Assembly: GCF_040802235.1 (NCBI RefSeq)
Contig: NC_133166.1
Span: forward strand, 116,574,991-116,638,990
Origin: Manis javanica
Lineage: Eukaryota; Chordata; Mammalia; Pholidota; Manidae
DNA: 64,000 nucleotides
Reading direction: 5' to 3'
The translations under genes were made by a program, and so were the position numbers. This document shows positions 1-11,100 of this stretch, piece after piece (the stretch's first letter is position 1; each line of letters begins with the position of its first letter). A model generated the notes under the pieces. The model was not told where the DNA came from, searched no databases, and worked only from the letters and a program-made list of their open reading frames with translations.

Positions 1-3000
1 TCCTCTGTGCACAGTGACGTGGCCCCCCGCCGGCCGTCTGCCCAGGCCCCCCCAGCCGGTGAGTGCTGCAGAGGCAGGAATAGCTGGCAGAGGCCTCAGT
101 GCCAGTGTGATGCCACCTACACAGTGCCAGTGATGCCTGGAGGTCTGCCATTGGTGACTCGGTTCCCTGCAGGCTTTCAGGGGAGGCTGTTGATGCAATG
201 TACAGAGCCTAGTTTCAGTCAGTGATCTGGGGCCAAGCACTTGAATTCTTGGAGACTCAGTTTCCCCTTCCATAAAAGGGGGATAATAAGATCTGACCTT
301 ACCAGGCTGTATGTTTTCACTGATGTCTGAGAGATTGTGTGTTGGGTGCCGGGCTGAGGGCTTTACCACCTCTGCTCCTTCTGGCCCCCTTGAGAGGGTT
401 GGACTGGGCCCGGACTCAGCCTCTATCATGCCAGAGTCACAGTCCAGCCAGGCCAGAGCTTCTCCCAGCCCCCAGCATGGTGTCTAACCTTCACCCTACC
501 TGGGGTGCCATAAGCTCCAGGGAGCCCCCTGTGAAACTCCTGTCCTCCCAGGCAGGACAGCCCCCATGCCCCTCCCGGACACCCTGCGTCCTGACTCGCT
601 GCTGAAGATGACCTTGGGGGGCGTGACCCTGACCTTGCTTCAGACTTCTGCCCCACCTCCTGGACCACCTGACCTCACCACCCACTTTTTTACGGAGTTT
701 GATGCCACCAAGGAGGGGCCCTTTGGTTCCCGAGACTTCCACCATCTGCGACCACGCTTCCAGAGGGCCTGCCCCTGCAGCCATGTCCGGTACGAGCTGA
801 GGCCGGGGACTGAGACTCCTGGAGCCCCTGAGTGCACCCTCTGATGTCCAACTTCTTCCCTGCAGGCTAACGGGCGCAGCCGTGCAGGTGTCCTGGGAGC
901 TGCGAACAGGCAGGGGCCGGCGGACCACCAGCACAGAAGTGCACTTCGGGCAGCTTGAAGTGCTAGAATGTCTGTGGCCCAGGGGTGCTCCCAAGCCTGA
1001 GTACACAGAGGTGAAGGCTCAGGGCAGGTGCGGGCCTGTAGGTTCAGATGGGCATGGGCTGCAGCCTGACCCTTTCACTTCCTGTGGCCCATCCCAGATC
1101 CTGAGCTTCCCCAGCAGCCTGGGCTCCCAGGCCTCAGCTCGGCCCTGTGCCCACCTGCGCCACACGCAGACGCTGCGCCGTGTGTCCAAGGTAACCCCAT
1201 CCTCCAGGCCCCAGGTCCCCGGCTGTTCGCCATGGTGCTTTGATGTCCCTGTGCCAGCCTCCCTGGTGCCCCCTGCTTCTGCCCTCCACCCTCCTTACCT
1301 GCATTCTGGGTAGAGCACACCTGCCCATCTGGGAGGCTCAAGTGTAGTTGGGCCCAGTACCTGCCTTCTTTAAGCCTGACTGAGTTCCTCATAGCAAACC
1401 CCTGCTGGCCTCCAAGCTGGGAGTGGCAGGATTTGGGTGGCTTTTGTTAAGCAAGCATGGTTGTCTGCCTGAGCAGGGTAGTGAGGGTCTCCCTGTTCCC
1501 TCCTGGGTCCCCTTCCCCAGTTCTTTTCCCCACCACCCAGGAGGGCTCTGTGTTCTGTTTGCTCAAGGGGGTCCCCTCCTGTCCTGCCTTCACCCTGTCC
1601 CCTGGCCCCCAGAGCCGACCCCGTCGCCCAGCTGCCTGCCACTGTCACTCAGAACTGGCCCTGGACCTGGCCGACTTCCAGGCAGATGTGGAGCTAGGGG
1701 CCCTGGACCGGCTTGCTGCCCTGCTACACCTGGCCACCGTACCCTCCCCTGAGCTACCTGCTGGCCTGCTGGTAAGATGCCCAGCTGGGGCAGGGTGTGG
1801 AGCCTGAATCTCCTAGCTTTTAACCAGAGGTGGGGGGCCTTGGCGCCAGATCTAACCTCCCAACCCCCACAGACAGAGACCCCACCAGCAACTGAGCAGC
1901 AGACAGTGGTGCAGCTCTCGGCGCCCCGGGCCACCCTGCAGCTGTGCTTCCCCATTGCTGACCTGCGGCCTGAGCGGGACCCCTGGGCGGGCCAGGCTGT
2001 GCGGACTGAGCATCTGCTGCTGGAGCTGAGTGAGCCCCAGTTCCAGTTGCAGCTGAGCAGTGGGCCTGGCCCCCCAGCCCCCACCCGCTTGGAACTTACC
2101 TGTTCTGACCTACATGGTGAGAGCCCCTGGGAAACCACACCCGGCTCAGGGGGCTCTGGCCTATAGAGGTGGGCTTGAGGCTATGGAAGGGGCCCTGGCC
2201 TCACCAGCTCTGTGGGGTGCCAGCATTACCTGCCCCTGGGCTCCTCTGGGCAGTGGACAGAGTGGACCTTTTGCCCCTGGGCTGCTGCAGACTGTGGGCG
2301 TGAGGGAGGGCTGAAGTCTGCAGACTGGAAACAACAGGCTCCAGCCCCCTGTCCCACCTTGCACCAGGGAAGAAATGGGGAAAGGCAGCAGTGACAACCC
2401 CTCACCCCTCCTCACCCCCTCCAGGCTCCTACGAAGATGGAGAGAAGCCACCAGTTGCCTGCCTACGGGTTTCCAAAGCCCTGGATCCCAAGAGCCCTGG
2501 GCACAAATACTTTCTGCCCCAGTAAGTGGAGCTGTGGACAGGGCTTTGCTACTGAGGGTGGTCGGAGGCCATTAGATCAGGGGTCGGGGGTTGATGACCG
2601 GCCTGTGCCTCGGCAGGGTAGTGGTGACCCTGAACCCCCAGCTCAGCAGCACACAGTGGGAGGTGGCCCCAGAGAAGGGAGAGGAGCTGGAGATGTCGGC
2701 TGAGAGTCCATGCGAGCTGCAGGAGCCCGAGCCCTCGCCCTTCTCCTCCAAGAGGACCATGTACGAGACAGAGGAGGTGAGATCCCAGACCCCTTGGGTC
2801 TCATGGAAGCCACTTGGCGGGTATAGACTGGGGAGACCAACGAGGATTTCATTCTTCCATCATCTTGGGTCAATGGGATCAGAAGCACCCCAGCCTGCAG
2901 GGCCCGTAATTGAGGACACTAGTGGGGACAACTCCCAGGGGCTTGAGCCCTCTTTTGGGAAGATCAGGACCCTATCCCATCAGCCACTCAGCAGCTGCGT

Positions 3001-5144
3001 ACATTCATCAGGACCCTCTCACTGAAGGTGATGAGGGTTGAGTGAGAGGCAGTGCGGAGCCCGGCCTCTGGGTCCAATGGCCTGGTTCAGATGCAGACCC
3101 TGCCACCCAGTGGCTGAGCCATCTTGGGGATTGCCTGACCTTGGAGGGTTAACTACAGATGAGTTTCCTCATCTGGAAAGGGGGCACAGTGACCTGTCTC
3201 ACAGTGTGTTGTAAGGATAGAGACGTTAACACAAGAGGCCCTCAGAGCAGGGTGGCCGGGGGTCAGTGCTTCACACCAGATGACCGTCGTATGTCCCAGC
3301 AGAGTAGGGTTCATGTGAATGAATGAATGAGAATGAGTGAGTGAGAGGAAGTCAGAATGCAGACCTGGGCCTGATCCCCAAGCCCCAGCAGGCCCTCACG
3401 TCTTCCCACCTGCCCAGATGGTGATTCCTGGAGACCCTGAGGAGATGAGGGCCTTCCAGGGCCGGGCCCTCGCACTGTCACGCTGCAGCCTGGAAGTGCT
3501 CCTGCCCAGCACCCATGTCTTCCTGCCCAGCAAGGAGGTCTACGAGAGCCTCTACAACAGGTGACGACACAGGCCAGAGGGGGGTGGCCAGGGGCCTGGA
3601 TGGGCCACCCTCACCACCTTGTGCATCTGCCCATCCCAGGATCAACAATGACCTGCTCATGTGGGAGCCTGCAGACCTGCTGCCCCCCCCTGCCCCCACA
3701 GCTCACCCCCAGAGCTTCCAGGGCCCCTCAGGCTTCTGGCAGGACAACTTCAAGATGTGCAAGTCGGCCTTCAAGCTGGGTAGGAGGGGCCCCCCTGGCA
3801 GGGCCCCCGGCATCCCCAGAGCGGGCAGGGTCGGGGTAGCCCTCCCAGGCCTCCTTCCCACTCGGCTTCTTGGTCTCACCCCAGACTCAGACTCGGACGA
3901 TGAGGATGCCCACTTCTTCTCAGTAGGGGCATCGGGCACCCCCCAACCCCGTGCCCCCAAGCCCCCAGGCCCTCAGTCCCAGAGTACCTTCTCTACACTG
4001 GTGACAGTGCTGAAGGGTCGGATCACAGCTCTCTGTGAGACCAAGGTGAGGGCAGCCTGGGGGAGGTGAGCCCCTCTCCCCAGCCCCCATTGTCAGGAAA
4101 ACAAACTAGTGTGAGCAGCTCCAAGTTGTGGGAAGGTGGGAAACAGAGGCCTCAGTGGGACTGAGTGTGGCCTCTACAGCCAGCAGCACCCACCCACCAC
4201 CCACTCACCCATCCGTGTCACACTGTCCCCACCCCATTGCACCCTGTCAGCCACTTACCAGTGCCTGCTCGATCCAAGGCACCATCTGTACTGGAGCAGA
4301 CAGGGCAGGGGTGACTTCCTCTGCAATAGCGAGCAGTGCTGCCCAGGTCTCCAGTGGAGTGGGTCAAGGCCAGAGCTGATCCACATCAGGCCAGGGCTCC
4401 AGGAGGCCCCCTTGTCCCTGAGGGTGTGGGGGCGGCTGCGTGCAGCCAGTAAAGCCAAACCCCGTGCTCTGTTGGCAGGATGAGGGTGGGAAGCGGCTAG
4501 AGGCCGTGCATGGGGAGCTGGTGCTGGACGTAGAGCAAGGCACCATCTTCAGCGTCTCCCGGTACCGAGGCCAGCCCGGACTTGGCTACTTCTGCCTGGA
4601 AGCTGAAAAGGCAGCGCTCTTCCACCGAGGTGTGAGGGCTGGGGGCCAGTCGCCGAGGGCTCTCTAGGGTCCCTGGACAGGGGCAGGGCTTTCAGGAGGG
4701 GTGTGGGCCCTGGGTGGAGTGGGTGACTGGCCAGCTTGGCAAGGGGCTCACCCGATGCCTCCTCAGCGGTGGTGGATGACTGCCTGCTGCCCAGCCACCT
4801 GGAGCTGCCCAGCTTTGCTCCTCCAGCCCAGCTAGCCCCAACCATCTACCCATCGGAGGAAGGAGTGACCGAATGGGGAGCCTCAGGCCACAAGGGCCAA
4901 GGCGGGGGCCCCCACATGCTGTCCACAGCCGTTCGTATCCACCTGGACCCCCACAAGAATGTCAAGGTATGGTGCCTGCTTCTGGCCCACCCACTTGGCT
5001 GGACGGCTGCTGCTGTGGCGCACAGTGGGCTGGCTCCAATTGCGCTCACTGTCCCACCCCCAGGAGTTCCTGGTGACACTGCGGCTGCAGAGAGCCACCT
5101 TGCGCCACTACATGTCCCTGCCAGAACAGAGCTGGCACTCCCAG
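1..5144 (+). CDS. ATG2A: ATG2A exons 1-14 of the window (central rod, about residues 396-1085)
   Basis: Coding exons: 1-58 (cut at left edge), 552-789, 866-1010, 1098-1190, 1613-1771, 1873-2116, 2425-2521, 2617-2776, 3418-3560, 3640-3779, 3885-4045, 4479-4629, 4767-4966 and 5064-5144. Each is bounded by AG and GT and phases chain without error. This stretch is the repeating beta-groove part of the bridge, which in the ATG2/VPS13 family forms the hydrophobic lipid channel; no catalytic residues are expected. An acidic DSDSDDEDAHFF patch lies at the start of exon 11 (3885-3920). Four introns here are under 110 nt (790-865, 1011-1097, 2522-2616, 3561-3639). The first intron (59-551) holds a MIR remnant. 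Confidence 0.95.
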
Positions 5145-8100
5145 GTAAGCAACGGTGCTGTAGGCGGGCAGGTGTCTAGACAGAGAAGGCCAGTGGGAGG
5201 GGCACGGGCTGGGCTCCAGCTGACCTCAGGCTGGAGCTGATCCTAGTGGAGCCCCTGGGCAAGGGGGTGTGATGGGCAGCAAGTGGGGAGCTGCGCTAGG
5301 GTGGGGGTGTTAGAGGAGGGAAGAGGCCCCTCATCCTCACTGCCACTCCCACCTTGGCCCCCAAAGCTGTCAGAGTTCTTGGATGTGCTGGATGACCCGG
5401 TGCTGGGCTATCTGCCCCCTGCTGTCATCACGGTCCTACACACACACCTGTTCTCCTGCGCCGTGGATTACAGGTATCTGGACTGGGAGGGCTGGGGGCC
5501 AGGGGCTGGGGGCAGGCTCTCACGTGCAAGGAGCCTGCCCAAGCGCAAATGTGACCCCCAGGCCCCTCTACCTCCCTGTACGTGTCCTCCTCACCGCTGA
5601 GAGCTTCACCCTCTCCAGCAACATCATCATGGACACCTCCACCTTCCTGCTGAGGTATGCAGCACCCCCGTCCTGCCACCAAACTGAGTCCGGGGTTCCC
5701 CCAGAGTCCTGCCTACCTGCTGTGTGTTCCCAGGCCACTCTCTGAGCCTTTCTTTAAATTTGGGTGCTGATCCCTCCCTCAAAAAGGGGAATTGGTTCCA
5801 CCTTCCATGGAGCAGTCAGACTCCTGAACCAGAGCCTTGAAGGTGTTGATGCTCTCTGACCTGATAATCCTGCTTCTGGTGGTTGTCGTAGGAATGTAAG
5901 GATAAAAAAGGTAGAATAAAATGCTTCGTAGTGAATTCAAAACAGTCAAAACTTAAAATCTAAGTGCCCCCAAATTACAATTTGAGTCAGTAAACATGGC
6001 CCATCCAACCAGTAAAGTCAAGTTGGAAAGTATAACATTGAAAAAATGGGGTAATGCCATAGTACAATATTTACCTAAAAAATAAAAAAGATATAAAACT
6101 AAGTATGTGTAAAAAAAACGAAGATTTATGAGGGAGTATTTATATACATCTCTATGTGGCTTCATAGAAAAGACGGGAAGAAATTATATATGGTGCTTTT
6201 CTCAGAATTGAGGGTTAGGGATTATTTTTTATTGCTGTATGTTTTAGGCATCTTAAAGGAGCTTGTATTATGTTGGCATTAAAATAAGGACTTATAAACA
6301 ACGAATGTTACAGCGAGGAACAGGACACTTGCTCCCAGGGCTGCTGAAAAGCCCAGCTGAGGTGGAGGAGCAGGAAGTGCTGGGGAACCATAAGCACTAT
6401 TGCCGGAATGAGCGCCTGCTGTGCAGGCTCACCCAGAGACCAGGCACCATCTCCCCATTGTACAGACAAGAACACCGAGGCCAGTGAGGGTCCTGTGCTA
6501 GTTTCTCGCGGGCTTGGGACCTCTGTGGGTGCCTCCTCTGCCTGTCTCTAGGAGTCCCTCCCCTGCTGGCTCCCGTAGAGCTGCCGCCTGCAGCGGCTCC
6601 CGGGGCCCTTCTCAGCCCTGTTCCCCACTAGGTTCATCCTCGATGACTCGGCCTTATACCTGTCCGACAAGTGTGAGGTGGAGACCCCAGATCTGCGGCG
6701 AGGTGGGCAGGGCCTGGATCGGGCTCCCTTCCCACAGCGGGTCCGTGTTCCCCAGCCCCACCCAGAGCAGCCAGATGCCCTCCCCCAGCTGCTGGCCGGG
6801 TTCTCAGTGCCCATACACGTGGGCTGCACCCAGATAAGCCCCACATTCTCCCCTCTGGCGGCGGGCTGAGGGCTGGGTAGGAGGAGGCCATAGGAACTTC
6901 CGCCTCTGATTCAGATTATGTCTGCGTCTTGGATGTCGACCTCTTGGAGCTGGTGATCAAAACCTGGAAGGGGAACACTGCGGGCAAACTGGTGAGTGTG
7001 GCCGCCACCGAGGGTCCCCTGAGCCGGGGCAGATGCAGGGCCCAGGGGGCCTCCAGAGCATCACCTCTCCCCACTCACTGTCTTCTGCCCTCTGGGCCTG
7101 GGCTCACCACCTACCCTTCTCATGCTGGACTGCAGTTATTGGCCCTCCCAGGAAGGGCCGGGCCTACTGGGGTGTCCCTCCCTGTGAGCCCCAGCAAAGG
7201 GCAGCTGCAGCCGGGGCAAAGGCAGGGCTTCAGGAGTCAGACAGCCCTTGTTGGTCCCCCGTTTCCTCCTCTGTAAAATGGAGATCGTGGGCTCCGCCTC
7301 CCTGAGATAGGAGTGGGCAGCAAAGCCCTTCATGCAGGGAGTGCCTCCTGCCTCCTCTAGTGGCCCTGCCGAAGCCCTTGCACTCCCCGGGCTTGGTTTG
7401 CTTCTCTGTGGAGTGGGCTTGTTGGGCAGGCTGGCCACCATGGCAGGGACAGAGCCTGGGCTGCTGACGCCCCCACCGCATCCCTATCCCCATCCCTCCC
7501 CCACAGAGCCAGCCACTGTTCGAGCTGCGCTGCTCCAACAACGTGGTGCATGTGCACAGCTGCGCCGACTCCTGCGCCCTGCTAGTCAACCTGCTCCAGT
7601 ACGTAATGAGCGAAGGTGACCTGCACCCCCCTCCCCGGCCCCCCAGCCCCACGGAGATCGCCGGCCAGAAGGTACAGGTGAGGCCTGGCCACACAGGCTA
7701 CCAGAGCTCTGCCAGGCCCCTCCCTTGCCACACCCCCCAGGGACCTGGCACTGGGGGACCTTGGGGGGCGCCCCTCCCTCCTGTCTCTCATTCACCGCTC
7801 CTCCCCACCTGCCCGCCCAGCTGTCCGAGAGCCCTGCCTCCCTGCCCTCGTGTCCCCCAGTGGAGACAGCCCTCATCAACCAGCGGGACTTGGCCGACGC
7901 CCTCCTGGACACGGAGCGCAGCCTGCGGGAGCTGTCCCAGCCTTCAGGTGGGGTGGCGGGTGCTTTGGGGCCAGTGGACACGGTCAGGCACCCGTGCCAG
8001 ACATTCTCCTGAAACTGGCCTCTCCCTCCCACAGGTGGCCCCCCGCCTCAGGCCTCTCCAGTGTCAGTCTACCTGTTCCCAGGTGAACGGAGTGGGGCCC

Positions 8101-11100
8101 AGCCCCTGTCACCTCCTGTGGTAGCCCCCACAGGCAGCCTGGGGTCCCCCTCAGAGGCCAAGGAAGATGAAAAGGAAGAGGAGGGGGATGGAGACACTCT
8201 GGACAGTGATGAGTTCTGCATCCTCGATGCTCCTGGCCTAGGAGTCCCGGTGTGTGGCGGGCAGGTTGGGCAGGCCAAGAAGTGGCGGGAGAGGGTGGCT
8301 CAGTCCTGTGCCCCTCTGGAGCCCCTGCTGAGAGAGGTGTGGGAGGCTGGGAAGGTCTCCCGGGGAGGCATGCCCGGACTCCAGGCTTTGAGAAGCAAAT
8401 GGATTTTCAGAGGAAGAGAGAAGTCCTGGTGTCCCGGGCAGAGGAACTGGGACATGGAGCTGGAAGGAAGAGCAACAGGGTGGCCACTGGGAGGGTGAGA
8501 GTCAATTGGCTGCCTGGGTGCTCACCTCCTGGCCCCCACGGGCCAGTGGGAATGTCACATGCAAACAAGACCCAGCTCCCAGGGAGACAGGGCTGGCATG
8601 GGCAAGGGGCACTCAGGCCCCTCTGGACAGAGCAGTCACATAGCACAGGTTCTGGGGATGGTGGCCCATGCGAGTCACCTTTTGTCCAGAATGGGGAGGG
8701 AGATATAAGGACAGGAGAGAAGGTGAGGCCAGACTGAGCAAGACATATATGCCACATATATTCACTTGGTCTCCTCCCACAGCCTCGTGATGGGGAGCCC
8801 GTGGTGACGCAGCTGCATCCAGGCCCCATCATTGTTCAGGACGGGCACTTCTCACGGCCGCTGGGCAGCACGGACCTGCTGCGGGCACCTGCCCACTTCC
8901 CAGTGCCCAGCAGCCGTGTGGTGCTGCGTGAGGTCTCCTTCGTCTGGCACCTCTATGGGGGTCGAGACTTTGGCCCCCACCCTGGCCACAGGTGAGGAGG
9001 AGGGTGCGGTGACAGCTGTGGCAGCAGGGCCTGCCCACCCAGGAGATGGGACCAGGGCTGGGGTCCAGCTTGGACCTTCAGCAGTGGGGAACCCTGAACC
9101 ATGTCCTTACCTCACTGGCCTCAGTTCTTCCTTTCTTTGTCCACTCCCAGGGCTGAGAGGGTCTCCTGTCTCAGGCTGAAAGCCCGCTGTGAGGGGAGCG
9201 CATGAGGAAGGGGGTCCCCCTGAGTCAGCTTATCCCCTGTCCCTCTTCCAGGGCAAGAGTTGGCCTCATGGGCCCCAGGGGCTCCCCTTCCCGATGCTTC
9301 GGCCCCAACCGACCCCAGAACTCCTGGCGTATGCAGGGGGGCAGTGGGAGGCAGCACCACGTCCTCATGGAGATCCAGCTCAGCAAGGTGGGCTGCGGGC
9401 GAGGGTGCAGAGGCCCGCTTGGGGGGGCGGCCCACCCCTGCTGCCCAGCCTGCACTCCATTTCTCGGGAACTTGGTGCGGGCCCTGGTCATGCGCTGAGT
9501 CACCGAGCATTTGTGGAGTGGCTGCCATGCCTCGTGCACACCGGGCGTTGTTCCCCCATCACCAGGCGCTGGATGCAGCGATGAGAAAGCAGACAGAAGC
9601 CCTGCTTTCCCGTCACTTGTATGGGAGCGCCAGAGGGAGTCAAATAAGATAAATACAGTGTGGAGTGTGATACATGCTCCGCGAAAATAAAGCAGGCCTG
9701 GGGCACAGGGGCTGCTGGGGAAGGGCAGCAAAGTCCTCCAGCAAAGGTGCAGTTGGCACAAAGGCCTGAGGCAGGGAGCCAGGAAGAGGTTTTCAGGCAG
9801 AGGGCACAGAGGCCACAAGCTGGCAGCAGCCCTGGCATGTGCCAGAAGCAAGAAGGCCAACGAGGCAGGAGCTGAACATGCAGGAGAGCAGGAGAGAGAC
9901 CAGAGCTGCGAGCGGGTACTGGGCCCTGCAGACCGTGGAGGTCTGGGCTTTGACTAGAGACGCAGTCAGCGTGGTCAGTGGCTGCTCAGGGCGGCCGCAG
10001 CAGAGCAGACGCAGTGGTGAGGTTCGGTAAAGATTCTGACGGTGGGAAGAACCGCAGGTCGGGCTGGGGGACTAGATGTGTCTGAGGCAGGACCTGAGAC
10101 ATGACGTAGTGGAGGTGCGCCTACTGAGAGTGGCCTGCCAGACCCACTCCCCCGCCTGCAGGTGGTGCTGGGAGAACTCTGGGAGGGGGCTGCCCCTCTG
10201 GGACCTGACGGCACAGGGAGCCAGTGCTGGGTGAGGGGAGAGGAAGGCCAGGGCCTGGGCCTGAAGGTGAGAAAAACCTTGACCTGTTCAAGGGCAGAAG
10301 AGAGACCAGTGGGGCTAGGACAACAGGAGCAGGGCCGAGGTGGGCTTTAGAGAGAGAGCAAGGCTTTGCCAGGCCAGGTGAGGGGCTTGCAGAACTCAAG
10401 GTGGGCAAGTGTATGCCCTACGAAGGTCCCTGGGGGTGTGGTGAAGGGGCTGGAGGAGGCAAAGTAGAGGGGCTGTCCCAGGGAGGGGTGACAGAAGCTC
10501 CAAGACCAGGTGGCAGCTATGGAGATGACAGAGGTTCAGAGAGATTGGAGATGTTTTGAGGAAGCAAAACTGACCACCACAGTGATGGGGAGCTGGAAGG
10601 GGAGGTTTACATCTGGGGTGATGGGGCGGCGGGAATGGGGAGGGAAGGGGTTAGTGCTGCCGACTGGAGTTGAAAATGCCTGCGTGACAGGCCACGTGGA
10701 GGTGTGCAGCCCGGCAGGGGCTGAGGTGGGACTAGGGACGGGAAGGGCGGCTGGGAGGGGAGCCTCCCCAGCTCAGGCCTCCGTGCGCCCACAGGTAAGC
10801 TTCCAGCACGAGGTGTACCCAGCAGAGCCAGCCGCGGCCCCCACGGGCCCCACGGGCGCTGGCCGGGAGCTGGAGGAGCAGCCGCTGTCCCGCCAGGTGT
10901 TCATTGTGCAGGAGCTGGAGGTCCGCGACCGGCTGGCCTCGTCCCAGATCAACAAGTTCCTGTACCTGCACACGAGTGAGCGGATGCCGCGGCGCGCCCA
11001 CGCCAACATGGTACGGCCCCCGCCTCCCCCCAGGCAGGGCTGATCTGTGCGTTGGGTAGCCTGGGCAAACAGTGGGGCTCAGGCGGCCTTAGCCGAGGGG

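Noticed and set aside
546-560. Alternative acceptors for ATG2A exon 2 (several AGs in CCCAGGCAGGACAG)
   Set aside because: Only the AG at 550-551 or sites a multiple of three away keep phase. The first AG after the pyrimidine tract is the simplest choice and needs no extra assumption.
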